Assembly (NCBI RefSeq): GCF_014638095.1
Contig: NZ_BMFH01000002.1
Coordinates: 62,001-126,000 of the forward strand
Source: Muriicola marianensis
GTDB lineage: Bacteria; Bacteroidota; Bacteroidia; Flavobacteriales; Flavobacteriaceae
Reading direction: 5' to 3'
Length of the DNA: 64,000 nt
The notes under the pieces are model-generated. The model saw nothing but the letters and a program-made list of their open reading frames with translations. It ran no database searches and was not told the origin of the DNA. This document shows, piece by piece, positions 30,758 to 40,257 of this stretch (the first letter of the stretch is position 1; each line of letters starts with the position of its first letter). Both the position numbers and the translations under genes were made by a program.

Positions 30758-31210
30758 ATGAATTTAAGCAATTTAAAACCAGCTGAAGGTTCCGTTCACA
30801 AGGATGGAAAGATCATAGGAAGGGGTCAGGGATCCGGTAAAGGAGGAACGGCCACCAGGGGTCACAAAGGAGCCAAATCGCGTTCCGGGTACTCCAAAAA
30901 GATAGGTTTTGAAGGTGGACAGATGCCGCTGCAAAGACGTGTGCCCAAATTCGGGTTCAACAACGTCAACCGCGTTTCTTACAGGGGGATCAACCTGAGT
31001 TCTCTTCAGGAGCTGGTCGATAACGGGGCGGTAAAGAAGACCGTAACCCTCGAAGACCTGATCGAGAACGGACTTGCCGGAAAGAATGACCTGGTCAAGA
31101 TCCTGGGCGGAGGAGAACTGAAGGCAGGCCTGAAGGTCACTGTCCACAAATTCACCGGAAGCGCCAAAAAAGCGATAGAAGCCGCCGGAGGCGAAGCAAT
31201 AACGTTATAA
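30758..31210 (+). CDS. rplO: Large ribosomal subunit protein uL15
   Basis: The 150-residue protein (MNLSNLKPAEGSVHKDGKII; GRGQGSGKGGTATRGHKGAK; GFEGGQMPLQRRVPKFGF) is L15 with the glycine- and arginine-rich N-terminal extension. It lies just before secY. Confidence 0.96.
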   Translation: MNLSNLKPAEGSVHKDGKIIGRGQGSGKGGTATRGHKGAKSRSGYSKKIGFEGGQMPLQRRVPKFGFNNVNRVSYRGINLSSLQELVDNGAVKKTVTLEDLIENGLAGKNDLVKILGGGELKAGLKVTVHKFTGSAKKAIEAAGGEAITL

Positions 31211-31223
31211 GAGAACGGGCCCT

Positions 31224-32564
31224 ATGAAGAAATTTTTTGAGATCATATCAAATATCTGGAAGATAGAAGAGCTGAGGAAAAGAGTCTTGATGACCCTCAG
31301 CCTTTTGCTTGTCTACCGTTTTGGTGCTCAGGTGGTACTTCCCGGTATTGATACCTCACAATTGGCGGCCTTGTCCTCAAATACCGAACAGGGTATCCTG
31401 GGTATTCTGAATGCCTTCACAGGAGGTGCATTTGCGAATGCCTCTGTATTTGCCCTGGGGATCATGCCCTATATATCTGCATCCATCGTGGTGCAACTCA
31501 TGGGGATAGCCGTTCCCTACCTTCAGAAACTCGACAAGGAAGGGGAAAGCGGACGTAAGACAAAGAATCAGATCACGCGATGGCTGACCATCGGGATCTG
31601 TATCGTTCAGGCACCTGCATACCTGTACAGTCTGGGAGCCCTGGGGGTTCCTGACAGTGCCTTCTTGCTGGGGAAAGGACTGAACTTTATCGTTCCTTCT
31701 GTGATCATCCTCGTAACAGGATGTGTCTTCGCCATGTGGCTGGGTGAAAAGATCACCGATAAGGGGATCGGAAATGGTATATCCCTCCTGATCATGATCG
31801 GGATCATTGCAACCATGCCTCAGTCATTTGTACAGGAAGCTGTCACAAGGCTCGATGGCAATGGAGGACCCATGCTGATCCTGGTTGAAGTAATTCTCTG
31901 GTTTGTGGTGATCCTGGCGTGTGTTCTGCTGGTGATGGCCACTAGGAAGATCCCGGTGCAGTACGCCAGAAGATCAGCCTCTGGAGGGTATGAAAAGAAT
32001 ATAATGGGCAGCAGGCAGTACATTCCTCTGAAACTGAATGCTTCAGGGGTGATGCCGATCATCTTTGCCCAGGCGATCATGTTCGCTCCGGGATTGCTCG
32101 GACGTACCTTTAACGATACTGCTGTGGGACAATGGATGGAAGTACAGTTCCAGGATATCTTTGGACTGGCCTATAACATCCTCTTTGCCTTGCTGATCAT
32201 CATTTTTACCTATTTCTATACGGCTATCACGGTCCCGACCAACAAGATGGCCGACGACCTGAAACGAAGTGGTGGTTTCATCCCCGGTATCAGACCAGGT
32301 AAGGAAACAGGTAGTTTTCTGGATAAGATCATGTCGCTGATCACCCTGCCGGGGTCGATCTTCCTCGCCATAATTGCGGTTCTGCCGGCCATTGTGGTAA
32401 AACTGATCGACATCCAGTCGGGATGGGCACTCTTCTACGGAGGCACCTCCCTGTTGATCATGGTGGGTGTGGCCATCGATACAGTACAGCAGGTGAATGC
32501 ATACCTGTTAAACCGTCATTACGATGGACTCATGAAAACCGGAAAGAACAGAAAAGTAGCATAG
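31224..32564 (+). CDS. secY: Protein translocase channel subunit SecY
   Basis: The 446-residue integral membrane protein shows about ten hydrophobic segments. The plug and first-helix region is RVLMTLSLLLVYRFGAQVVLPG, the SecY signature GIMPYISASIVVQLMGI, and the cytosolic loop after GISLLIMIGIIA precedes ARRSASGGYEKN. It is the channel for protein export across and into the inner membrane. Its place inside the spc operon is conserved. Confidence 0.97.
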   Translation: MKKFFEIISNIWKIEELRKRVLMTLSLLLVYRFGAQVVLPGIDTSQLAALSSNTEQGILGILNAFTGGAFANASVFALGIMPYISASIVVQLMGIAVPYLQKLDKEGESGRKTKNQITRWLTIGICIVQAPAYLYSLGALGVPDSAFLLGKGLNFIVPSVIILVTGCVFAMWLGEKITDKGIGNGISLLIMIGIIATMPQSFVQEAVTRLDGNGGPMLILVEVILWFVVILACVLLVMATRKIPVQYARRSASGGYEKNIMGSRQYIPLKLNASGVMPIIFAQAIMFAPGLLGRTFNDTAVGQWMEVQFQDIFGLAYNILFALLIIIFTYFYTAITVPTNKMADDLKRSGGFIPGIRPGKETGSFLDKIMSLITLPGSIFLAIIAVLPAIVVKLIDIQSGWALFYGGTSLLIMVGVAIDTVQQVNAYLLNRHYDGLMKTGKNRKVA

Positions 32565-32567
32565 GAT

Positions 32568-32783
32568 ATGGCCAAACAAGCAGCAATAGAGCAGGACGGA
32601 AGTATCATAGAGGCATTGTCTAACGCGATGTTCCGGGTAGAACTCGAGAACGGGCACGTAGTCACTGCTCATATCTCGGGGAAAATGCGCATGCATTATA
32701 TCAAGCTTTTGCCCGGGGACAAGGTTAAACTGGAGATGAGTCCATACGACCTTACCAAGGCTAGAATTACATATAGATATTAA
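32568..32783 (+). CDS. infA: Translation initiation factor IF-1
   Basis: The 71-residue OB-fold protein ([54 protein letters not shown]) is IF-1, which occupies the A site during initiation. It is 3 bases after secY and 12 before rpmJ. Confidence 0.96.
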   Translation: MAKQAAIEQDGSIIEALSNAMFRVELENGHVVTAHISGKMRMHYIKLLPGDKVKLEMSPYDLTKARITYRY

Positions 32784-32795
32784 GAAACTCGAGAC

Positions 32796-32912
32796 ATGAA
32801 AGTAAGAGCATCGATAAAGAAAAGAAGTGCCGACTGCAAGATTGTTCGCAGAAAAGGCAGATTGTACGTAATCAATAAGAAGAATCCCAGATTCAAACAA
32901 AGACAAGGGTAA
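32796..32912 (+). CDS. rpmJ: Large ribosomal subunit protein bL36, zinc-free form
   Basis: A 38-residue frame from ATG 32796 to TAA 32910-32912 begins [20 protein letters not shown] and ends [11 protein letters not shown], which is L36. Of the C-C-C-H zinc ligands of the classical form only one cysteine (residue 14) remains, so this is the C-minus type. It is far below usual ORF length limits. It lies 2 bases before rpsM, as expected. Confidence 0.95.
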   Translation: MKVRASIKKRSADCKIVRRKGRLYVINKKNPRFKQRQG

Positions 32913-32914
32913 TT

Positions 32915-33289
32915 ATGGCAAGAATTGCAGGGGTAGATATCCCAAAACAAAAAAGAGGTGTAATAGCCCTCACCTACATCTTCGGAATTGGTAAGAGCAG
33001 GGCTCAGGAGATCCTTGACAAGGCTGAGGTAAATGCCGATACCAAGGTGTCTGACTGGAATGACGATGAGATCGGTAGGATCCGGGAAGCGGTTTCTTCT
33101 TACAAGATCGAAGGGGAGCTGCGTTCAGAGAATCAGCTCAACATCAAAAGGCTCATGGATATTGGTTGCTACCGAGGGATCCGTCACAGATCAGGACTCC
33201 CATTGCGCGGTCAGAGAACCAAGAACAACTCCAGGACCCGTAAAGGAAAGAGAAAAACTGTGGCTAACAAGAAGAAGGCTACTAAGTAA
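32915..33289 (+). CDS. rpsM: Small ribosomal subunit protein uS13
   Basis: The 124-residue protein ([40 protein letters not shown]) is S13, at the head of the 30S subunit, with a basic C-terminal tail that contacts the P-site tRNA. Confidence 0.97.
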   Translation: MARIAGVDIPKQKRGVIALTYIFGIGKSRAQEILDKAEVNADTKVSDWNDDEIGRIREAVSSYKIEGELRSENQLNIKRLMDIGCYRGIRHRSGLPLRGQRTKNNSRTRKGKRKTVANKKKATK

Positions 33290-33304
33290 TAATACGGCAT
33301 TAAG

Positions 33305-33709
33305 ATGGCAAAGACAGGTACAAAGACAGCTGCAAAATCGACCAAGAAGCGCAAGGTTATCGTTGAATCGACCGGCGAGGCTCATATCACCGCTTCCTTC
33401 AACAATATCATCATCTCCCTGACCAATAAAAAAGGAGACGTGATATCCTGGGCTTCGGCCGGGAAAATGGGATTCAGGGGTTCCAAAAAGAACACTCCCT
33501 ACGCGGCTCAGGTCGCAGCCGAGGAATGTGCAAAAACAGCTCATGAGGCAGGTCTCAGGAAGGTAAAGGTGTATGTGAAAGGACCCGGTAACGGAAGGGA
33601 ATCCGCTATTCGATCCCTGCACAACTCCGGGATTGAGGTCACCGAGATCATAGACGTGACTCCAATGCCTCACAATGGTTGCAGGCCGCCCAAAAGAAGA
33701 AGAGTTTAA
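33305..33709 (+). CDS. rpsK: Small ribosomal subunit protein uS11
   Basis: The 134-residue protein (core [56 protein letters not shown]) is S11 of the platform. A 94-base gap follows before rpsD. Confidence 0.97.
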   Translation: MAKTGTKTAAKSTKKRKVIVESTGEAHITASFNNIIISLTNKKGDVISWASAGKMGFRGSKKNTPYAAQVAAEECAKTAHEAGLRKVKVYVKGPGNGRESAIRSLHNSGIEVTEIIDVTPMPHNGCRPPKRRRV

Positions 33710-33803
33710 TCATTATTTCCTAAATATATTTCTCACAAAAGTGTAGTTACGATTATCGAAGGATAAGCCTTAATTCATAATCACACTTTTAATTTAAAAG
33801 AAG
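33710..33803 (+). promoter_or_regulatory. Putative rpsD leader with inverted repeat
   Basis: The 94-base gap holds AAAAGTGT (33737-33744) and its exact complement ACACTTTT (33783-33790); three more bases on the inner side can pair after a two-base mismatch. The loop contains a smaller AAGG/CCTT pairing. The long-range pairing would bring the two ends of the leader together just before the rpsD start at 33804. S4 autoregulates its own synthesis in E. coli and Bacillus through leader RNA, so a similar role is a reasonable guess. Confidence 0.4.
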
Positions 33804-34409
33804 ATGGCAAGATACACAGGACCAAAATCAAAGATCGCCCGTAAATTCGGAGAAGCGATCTTCGGCGATGACAAATCGTTCGAAAAGAAGAATTATCCAC
33901 CAGGACAGCACGGGAACAACAGGCGCCGAGGTAAGAAATCGGAATACGCAATCCAGTTGATGGAAAAGCAAAAGGCCAAATACACCTATGGAATCCTGGA
34001 ACGCCAGTTCCGCAATCTTTTTGCGAGGGCGAACCGAAGCAAGGGGGTTACCGGTGAGGTGCTCCTGCAATTGTGCGAATCCCGTTTGGACAATGTTGTC
34101 TACAGGATGGGGATCGCTCCTTCCAGAAGGGGTGCGAGACAATTGGTCTCCCACAGACATATTACCGTAAACGGAGATGTTGTGAACATTCCCTCATATT
34201 CCCTGAACGCCGGGGATGTAGTCGGCGTAAGGGAAAAATCCAAATCCCTTCAGACTATTCAGGATTCCCTCTCAGCCAACAGCAGTGTATATGAGTGGAT
34301 CACTTGGAACTCTGAGAAGAAGGAAGGAACCTTTGTTTCAGTTCCCGAGAGGATTCAGATCCCGGAGAACATCAAAGAACAATTAATCGTTGAGTTATAC
34401 TCTAAATAA
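33804..34409 (+). CDS. rpsD: Small ribosomal subunit protein uS4
   Basis: The 201-residue protein ([40 protein letters not shown]) has the S4 RNA-binding domain [21 protein letters not shown]4 nucleates 30S assembly and may control translation of its neighbours. It lies between rpsK and rpoA. Confidence 0.97.
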   Translation: MARYTGPKSKIARKFGEAIFGDDKSFEKKNYPPGQHGNNRRRGKKSEYAIQLMEKQKAKYTYGILERQFRNLFARANRSKGVTGEVLLQLCESRLDNVVYRMGIAPSRRGARQLVSHRHITVNGDVVNIPSYSLNAGDVVGVREKSKSLQTIQDSLSANSSVYEWITWNSEKKEGTFVSVPERIQIPENIKEQLIVELYSK

Positions 34410-34424
34410 ACCACATACCTGACT

Positions 34425-35417
34425 ATGGCATTATTTAATTTTCAGAAACCCGATAAAGTTATAATGATCGATTCTTCAGATTTCGAAGGGAAGTTCGAAT
34501 TTCGCCCTTTGGAACCTGGTTATGGATTGACTGTCGGGAACGCACTCAGAAGGGTACTGCTTTCCTCTTTGGAAGGATTCGCCATTACCTCAGTGAGGAT
34601 AGATAAGGTTGAACACGAATTTTCTGTGATCGAAGGGGTGGTAGAAGATGTAACCGAAATCATCCTCAATTTAAAGCAGGTTCGGTTCAAGAGGCAGATC
34701 GACGATGTGAATGAAGAGACTGTTTCTGTTTCCGTAAGCGGAAAAGAGCAACTTACTGCAGGGGACTTTCAGAAATTTATTTCCGGTTTTCAGGTGTTGA
34801 ACCCTGAGCTGGTTATCTGCAATATGGATCCCAAGGTAAGCATCAACATGGAGTTGATCATCGAAAAGGGCAGGGGATATGTTCCCGCTGAAGAGAACAA
34901 GAAATCCAATGCGCCTATCGGTAGCATTGCGGTCGATTCTATCTTCACCCCGGTGAAAAACGTTAAATACAGCATTGAGAACTTCAGGGTTGAGCAGAAG
35001 ACCGATTATGAAAAACTGGTCTTTGAAATCGTTACCGACGGATCTATCCACCCAAAAGAGGCCCTCACAGAAGCTGCCAAGGTACTGATCCACCACTTCA
35101 TGCTGTTCTCTGATGAGCGCATCACCCTGGAGGCTGATGAGATCGCCCAGACAGAGACGTATGATGAGGAATCTCTGCACATGAGGCAATTGCTCAAGAC
35201 CAAGCTGGTAGACATGGATCTGTCAGTACGGGCCTTGAATTGTCTGAAAGCAGCAGAGGTAGATACCCTGGGGGACCTGGTATCCTTCAACAAGAACGAT
35301 CTGATGAAGTTCAGGAATTTTGGTAAAAAATCCCTGACTGAGCTGGAAGAACTCGTGATCAACAAAGGTCTTAATTTTGGGATGGACCTTTCAAAATACA
35401 AACTAGATAAAGATTAA
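34425..35417 (+). CDS. rpoA: DNA-directed RNA polymerase alpha subunit
   Basis: The 330-residue protein has the N-terminal dimerisation domain ([20 protein letters not shown]) and the C-terminal domain ([36 protein letters not shown]) that binds UP elements and activators. Length is normal. The rplQ gene follows after 62 bases in which I see no clear structure. Confidence 0.97.
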   Translation: MALFNFQKPDKVIMIDSSDFEGKFEFRPLEPGYGLTVGNALRRVLLSSLEGFAITSVRIDKVEHEFSVIEGVVEDVTEIILNLKQVRFKRQIDDVNEETVSVSVSGKEQLTAGDFQKFISGFQVLNPELVICNMDPKVSINMELIIEKGRGYVPAEENKKSNAPIGSIAVDSIFTPVKNVKYSIENFRVEQKTDYEKLVFEIVTDGSIHPKEALTEAAKVLIHHFMLFSDERITLEADEIAQTETYDEESLHMRQLLKTKLVDMDLSVRALNCLKAAEVDTLGDLVSFNKNDLMKFRNFGKKSLTELEELVINKGLNFGMDLSKYKLDKD

Positions 35418-35479
35418 TATCCGCTTCTGTACCCATTGACCATAGAGGCATAGGGAGGAAGATCATATAGAACGAAACC

Positions 35480-36130
35480 ATGAGACACGGTAAGAAAGTC
35501 AATCACTTGAGCAGGAAAACAGCCCACAGGTCGGCTATGCTGGCCAATATGGCCTGTTCCCTGATTGAGCACAAAAGGATAAACACCACAGTGGCCAAAG
35601 CGAAGGCCCTGAAGCAGTTCATAGAGCCACTGATCACCAAATCCAAGGCAGAGAACAATCAGTCGCTGGAAAAAGGTACGCACAACAGGCGTATAGTTTT
35701 CAAGAATCTCCGCGACAAATACGCGGTATCTGAGCTGTTCAGCACGGTGGCGGAAAAGGTGGGAGACCGGCCGGGAGGATATACCCGAATCATCAAACTG
35801 GGTAACCGTCTGGGCGATAACGCCGATATGGCCATGATCGAGCTTGTCGACTTCAACGAGGTCTACAACGCGGGTAAAGCCAAGAAGAAGAAATCTACCA
35901 GAAGGAGCAGGGGTTCTAAGAAGTCCCAGCCTGCAGCTGAAGTGGCTGAGACAGCCAAGGATGCAGAAGTGGCTGAAGCAAAAGCTCCTGAAGCCAAAAT
36001 GGAAGCGAAAGCTGAGCCTAAGGCAGAAGCGAAGGCTGAAGCTAAAACTGAGAAGCCTAAAGCTGAAGCCCCTGAGAAGGCAGAAAAAAAGGATTCTGAA
36101 GAAACTAAATCAGATGACTCCAAAGCATAA
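35480..36130 (+). CDS. rplQ: Large ribosomal subunit protein bL17 with long low-complexity tail
   Basis: Residues 1 to about 130 are a normal L17 ([59 protein letters not shown]). Residues ~131-216 are an Ala/Lys/Glu-rich tail made of near-repeats such as [15 protein letters not shown], ending in an acidic [10 protein letters not shown]. coli L17 has 127 residues. The tail is likely disordered or helical on the 50S surface; its role is unknown. It is the last gene of the super-operon and is followed by a terminator. Confidence 0.95.
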   Translation: MRHGKKVNHLSRKTAHRSAMLANMACSLIEHKRINTTVAKAKALKQFIEPLITKSKAENNQSLEKGTHNRRIVFKNLRDKYAVSELFSTVAEKVGDRPGGYTRIIKLGNRLGDNADMAMIELVDFNEVYNAGKAKKKKSTRRSRGSKKSQPAAEVAETAKDAEVAEAKAPEAKMEAKAEPKAEAKAEAKTEKPKAEAPEKAEKKDSEETKSDDSKA

Positions 36131-36156
36131 GATGTTTACAACGTCTGGAAAATTGA

Positions 36157-36195
36157 AAAGGATAGGCCTAAAAGCCTGTCCTTTTTTTCTTTTTA
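36157..36195 (+). terminator. Intrinsic terminator after rplQ
   Basis: AAAGGATAGGC pairs with GCCTGTCCTTT (one G-U pair) around the loop CTAAAA and is followed by a T-rich run (36182-36195). It ends the ribosomal super-operon, 24 bases before carA. Confidence 0.85.
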
Positions 36196-36220
36196 TTTGT
36201 GAAACTTAAAAAACAGTTCA

Positions 36221-37348
36221 ATGAAGTATCAATCCAAGAAGAAAGCACTGATCTTACTTGCCGATGGCACCATATTCTACGGGAAATCCGTGGGAAATAC
36301 CGAAGGAACGGCTTTTGGAGAGGTTTGTTTTAACACGGGGATGACAGGGTACCAGGAGATCTTCACGGATCCGTCCTATTTCGGGCAATTGATGGTCATG
36401 ACCAACGCACATATCGGGAACTACGGGGCCAATGCAGACGAGGTGGAATCCGATTCGGTAAAGATCGCCGGTCTTATCTGCAAAAACTTCAGCTATGAAT
36501 ACTCCCGCCCGGATGCGGACAGTAGCCTGCTTGAATTCCTCAGGAATAATAACCTTCTGGCCATTTCGGATGTAGATACGCGTGCCCTCGTAAGCTATAT
36601 CAGGGACCACGGGGCTATGAATGCCGTGATCTCCACCCGGGTTGATGAGATTGATGCACTGAAGGAAGAACTTAAAAAGGTGCCGAGCATGGAAGGCCTG
36701 GAACTCTCTTCCAAGGTCTCTACCAAAAAACCCTATTTCTATGGGGATGAGAATGCGACCTTCAGGATCGCTGCCCTGGATATAGGAATCAAGAAGAACA
36801 TCCTCAGAAACCTGGCAGCCAGGGACGCCTATGTCAAGGTCTTCCCTTACGACACACCTTTCTCCGAGCTGGAGGCGTGGAATCCACATGGATACTTCAT
36901 CTCAAACGGCCCTGGAGACCCTGAACCGCTCAAGGGTGTGATCGAGACCGCCAAACAGATCATAGCCCAGGACAAACCACTTTTTGGAATCTGCCTGGGG
37001 CATCAGATCATTGCGCTAGCTAACGGGGTGTCTACCTATAAGATGTTCAATGGTCACAGGGGTATCAACCACCCGGTGATCAACCTCAAGACTGGGAAAG
37101 GTGAGATCACCTCACAAAACCACGGTTTTGCGATCAACAGGGAAGAGACTGAAGCCAATCCCGATCTGGAGATCACTCATGTGCATCTCAATGACAACAC
37201 CGTGGCCGGGATACGGATGAAGAACAAGAATGTATTCTCAGTACAGTACCATCCCGAAGCAAGTCCGGGTCCACATGATGCCACTTATCTGTTCGACCAG
37301 TTTTTCGAGTTGATCAGGGCGCATGCGGATATCAATGTGTCGGTCTGA
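36221..37348 (+). CDS. carA: Carbamoyl phosphate synthase small subunit (glutaminase)
   Basis: The 375-residue protein has the CarA N-terminal domain (ALILLADGTIFYGKSVG; CFNTGMTGYQEIFTDPSYFG) and a class I glutamine amidotransferase domain. The nucleophile cysteine is in FGICLGHQI and the His-Glu pair in QYHPEASPGP. It feeds ammonia to CarB for arginine and pyrimidine synthesis; carB is not in the window. It is placed after the terminator of the ribosomal run. Confidence 0.96.
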   Translation: MKYQSKKKALILLADGTIFYGKSVGNTEGTAFGEVCFNTGMTGYQEIFTDPSYFGQLMVMTNAHIGNYGANADEVESDSVKIAGLICKNFSYEYSRPDADSSLLEFLRNNNLLAISDVDTRALVSYIRDHGAMNAVISTRVDEIDALKEELKKVPSMEGLELSSKVSTKKPYFYGDENATFRIAALDIGIKKNILRNLAARDAYVKVFPYDTPFSELEAWNPHGYFISNGPGDPEPLKGVIETAKQIIAQDKPLFGICLGHQIIALANGVSTYKMFNGHRGINHPVINLKTGKGEITSQNHGFAINREETEANPDLEITHVHLNDNTVAGIRMKNKNVFSVQYHPEASPGPHDATYLFDQFFELIRAHADINVSV

Positions 37349-37406
37349 GGCACAAATCCCATTTTGTATTGTTAAGGGAAACACAGTCAGTTCCCGTGTC
37401 CTTTTG

Positions 37407-37414
37407 TATCTTTG
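37407..37414 (+). promoter_or_regulatory. -7 box of the eno promoter
   Basis: TATCTTTG matches TAnnTTTG in full, 35 bases before the eno ATG. No good TTG lies at the usual distance upstream, so the -33 element is weak or absent. Confidence 0.5.
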
Positions 37415-37449
37415 ACACATTGTAAATCAACCAGAAAAATCACAATATT

Positions 37450-38742
37450 ATGAGTATAATCCTCGATGTACACGCCCGTCAGATCTTCGATTCCAGGGGC
37501 AATCCAACAGTAGAAGTAGATGTCATTACCCAGAACGGGGTCATGGGAAGGGCGGCAGTCCCCTCAGGTGCCTCCACCGGAGAACACGAAGCTGTGGAAC
37601 TGAGGGACGGAGGAAAACCTTATATGGGAAAAGGGGTCATGAAGGCCGTAGAGAACGTAAACAACGTGATCGCCGAAAAGATCAGGGGGATGATGGTGTT
37701 CGACCAGAACCTTATAGACAAGACCATGATAGAGCTAGACGGTACCCCGAACAAATCCAAGCTGGGAGCCAATGCCATCCTGGGCGTTTCCCTCGCGGTA
37801 GCCAAGGCGGCAGCAGATGAAATGGGTATATCCCTCTATCGTTACGTGGGAGGGGTAAGCGCGAATACCCTGCCGGTACCCATGATGAATATCATCAATG
37901 GGGGCTCGCATTCAGATGCGCCCATCGCCTTCCAGGAATTTATGGTGATGCCGGTAAAGGCGAAGAGTTTCTCCCATGCCATACAAATGGGTACGGAAAT
38001 TTTCCACCACCTCAAGAAAGTGCTTCACGATCGCGGCCTCAGTACGGCCGTTGGAGACGAGGGCGGATTTGCCCCTACCCTCAAAGGAACCGAGGATGCT
38101 CTCGACACAATAAGTATGGCTGTAAAGAACGCCGGATACAGCTTTGGGGATGAGGTTATGGTAGCCCTGGATTGCGCTGCGGCCGAATTCTACGTAAACG
38201 GAAAATACGACTATACCAAATTCGAAGGAGACAAAGGTGCTGTGCGTACCTCTGAGGAACAGGCCAAATACCTGGCATCGCTTTGCGAGAAGTATCCCAT
38301 CATCTCCATAGAGGATGGGATGGATGAGAACGACTGGAAAGGCTGGAAGATCCTGTCTGATCTGATCGGGGATAAGGTACAGCTGGTGGGGGACGACCTG
38401 TTCGTTACCAACGTTACCCGCCTGTCAAGGGGTATCCAAGAGGGAATAGCCAATTCCATCCTGATCAAGGTTAACCAGATAGGTACCCTTACCGAAACTA
38501 TTGCAGCCGTAAATATGGCCAAGAATGCCGGATATACCAGTGTGATGTCACACAGGTCGGGAGAAACGGAGGACAATACCATAGCCGACCTTGCCGTGGC
38601 ATTGAACACCGGGCAGATCAAAACAGGATCTGCTTCCAGGTCGGACCGAATGGCCAAATACAACCAGTTACTCAGGATAGAAGAGGAACTCGGGGAAGTT
38701 GCCTATTACCCGGGTAAAAATGCCTTCAAAGTAGGACATTGA
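37450..38742 (+). CDS. eno: Enolase (phosphopyruvate hydratase)
   Basis: The 430-residue glycolytic enzyme converts 2-phosphoglycerate to phosphoenolpyruvate. Hallmarks are [33 protein letters not shown], the metal ligands in [21 protein letters not shown] and [10 protein letters not shown], and the signature [14 protein letters not shown]. Length is normal. It has its own promoter and terminator. Confidence 0.97.
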   Translation: MSIILDVHARQIFDSRGNPTVEVDVITQNGVMGRAAVPSGASTGEHEAVELRDGGKPYMGKGVMKAVENVNNVIAEKIRGMMVFDQNLIDKTMIELDGTPNKSKLGANAILGVSLAVAKAAADEMGISLYRYVGGVSANTLPVPMMNIINGGSHSDAPIAFQEFMVMPVKAKSFSHAIQMGTEIFHHLKKVLHDRGLSTAVGDEGGFAPTLKGTEDALDTISMAVKNAGYSFGDEVMVALDCAAAEFYVNGKYDYTKFEGDKGAVRTSEEQAKYLASLCEKYPIISIEDGMDENDWKGWKILSDLIGDKVQLVGDDLFVTNVTRLSRGIQEGIANSILIKVNQIGTLTETIAAVNMAKNAGYTSVMSHRSGETEDNTIADLAVALNTGQIKTGSASRSDRMAKYNQLLRIEEELGEVAYYPGKNAFKVGH

Positions 38743-38760
38743 GATGATCATGTCATCTAT

Positions 38761-38793
38761 AAAAGCCCTTCGGAATTCCGAAGGGCTTTTTTA
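38761..38793 (+). terminator. Strong intrinsic terminator after eno
   Basis: A perfect 13-base-pair stem, AAAAGCCCTTCGG with CCGAAGGGCTTTT, closes an AATT tetraloop and is followed by Ts. It lies 18 bases after the eno stop. Confidence 0.92.
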
Positions 38794-38897
38794 TGTTTAT
38801 GGAAAACCGTAAACTGGAGATGGTGATCTCAAAACCGTGAACGGGATCAGGAGTGATAAAATTCCCTTAAATCTCGGCAGAATGCTCTTCTCAATCA

Positions 38898-38928
38898 TTG
38901 TTAAGAAGTCGCCTTTTTCCTATCTTTA
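38898..38928 (+). promoter_or_regulatory. Bacteroidetes-type promoter of gltA
   Basis: TTG at 38898-38900, a 20-base spacer and TATCTTTA at 38921-38928 (one base off consensus). The inferred leader before gltA is about 29 bases. Confidence 0.6.
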
Positions 38929-38961
38929 TAGCCCTGTCTAAACATTACCAAAATCAACTCC

Positions 38962-40245
38962 ATGAAAGATAAAGCAACGCTAGAATACCAAGGGAAAAAA
39001 TTTGAATTCCCTGTGGTGGAAGGTACCGAAAAAGAACTGGCTATTGATATTAAAAAACTGAGGTCTACTACGGGTATGATCACCCTGGACCCCGGCTACA
39101 AGAATACCGGTTCCTGCGAAAGTGCTATCACCTATCTGGACGGAGAAAAAGGCATACTGAGATACAGGGGGTACAATATCGAGGAATTGGCAGAGAAGGC
39201 TGATTTTCTGGAAGTAGCCTATTTGCTGATATTTGGTGAGTTGCCAAACAAGGAACAGCTGCATAAATTCCACGAGGACATCAAACACGAATCCCACGTG
39301 GATGAAGAAATGAAGAAGATCCTTGATGCCTTCCCTAAATCAGCTCATCCGATGGGAGTTCTGTCCTCCCTTACCAGTGCGCTGATCGCATTCAACCCTT
39401 CTTCAGTTAACATTACCTCTGAAAAGGACATGTATCACGCTATCATACGTATCATGGCCAAATTCCCAGTGCTGGTGGCCTGGACCATGCGCAAACAAAA
39501 GGGCCTGCCTCTGGATTATGGGGATGATAACCTGGGATACGTGGAGAACCTCCACAAAATGATGTTCAAAAGGCCCAACAAAGAATACGTAAAGAATAAG
39601 ATCGTCATCGATGCCCTGGACCAATTACTGATCCTCCACGCCGATCACGAACAAAACTGTTCCACCTCAACCGTAAGGATCACAGGTTCTTCCCACGCCG
39701 GACTTTTCGTATCTCTCTCTGCCGGAATCTCAGCCTTGTGGGGCCCCCTTCACGGAGGTGCCAACCAGGCCGTTCTGGAAATGCTGGAAGCTATAGCAGC
39801 CGATGGAGGAGATACTCAAAAATACATGAACAAGGCCAAGGACAAGAATGACCCTTTCAGGCTCATGGGCTTTGGTCACAGAGTGTACAAGAACTTCGAC
39901 CCCCGTGCAAAGATCATCAAAAGAGCAGCCGATGAGGTGCTGGGAGATCTGGGTATAGAGGACCCCATCCTCTCCATCGCCAAAGGGCTGGAAAAAGTAG
40001 CCCTGGAAGATCCCTACTTCGTCGATCGCAAATTGTATCCCAATGTCGACTTCTATTCAGGAATCATCTACCGGGCCCTTGGGATCCCTACAGAGATGTT
40101 TACCGTAATGTTCGCTATGGGAAGACTGCCCGGATGGATCGCGCAATGGCGTGAAATGCGTTTGAGGGGTGAACCCATAGGAAGGCCAAGACAGGTCTAC
40201 ATAGGAGAAAATCAGCGACCATTCGTGCCCCTGAACAAGCGCTAG
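38962..40245 (+). CDS. gltA: Citrate synthase
   Basis: The 427-residue type II citrate synthase starts the TCA cycle. It has LHADHEQNCSTSTVR, the His-bearing GPLHGGANQAVLEML, FGHRVYKNFDPRAKI, and the C-terminal arginine region MRLRGEPIGRPRQVYIG. The N-terminal domain (KDKATLEYQGKKFEFPVVEG) is the form seen in Gram-negative hexameric enzymes. The DDAH-like gene starts 12 bases after it. Confidence 0.96.
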   Translation: MKDKATLEYQGKKFEFPVVEGTEKELAIDIKKLRSTTGMITLDPGYKNTGSCESAITYLDGEKGILRYRGYNIEELAEKADFLEVAYLLIFGELPNKEQLHKFHEDIKHESHVDEEMKKILDAFPKSAHPMGVLSSLTSALIAFNPSSVNITSEKDMYHAIIRIMAKFPVLVAWTMRKQKGLPLDYGDDNLGYVENLHKMMFKRPNKEYVKNKIVIDALDQLLILHADHEQNCSTSTVRITGSSHAGLFVSLSAGISALWGPLHGGANQAVLEMLEAIAADGGDTQKYMNKAKDKNDPFRLMGFGHRVYKNFDPRAKIIKRAADEVLGDLGIEDPILSIAKGLEKVALEDPYFVDRKLYPNVDFYSGIIYRALGIPTEMFTVMFAMGRLPGWIAQWREMRLRGEPIGRPRQVYIGENQRPFVPLNKR

Positions 40246-40257
40246 AACACCCCCTGC

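Noticed and set aside
36181-36200. TTTATTTG before carA as a -7 box
   Set aside because: It is the T-rich tail of the rplQ terminator and lacks the TA start of the consensus.
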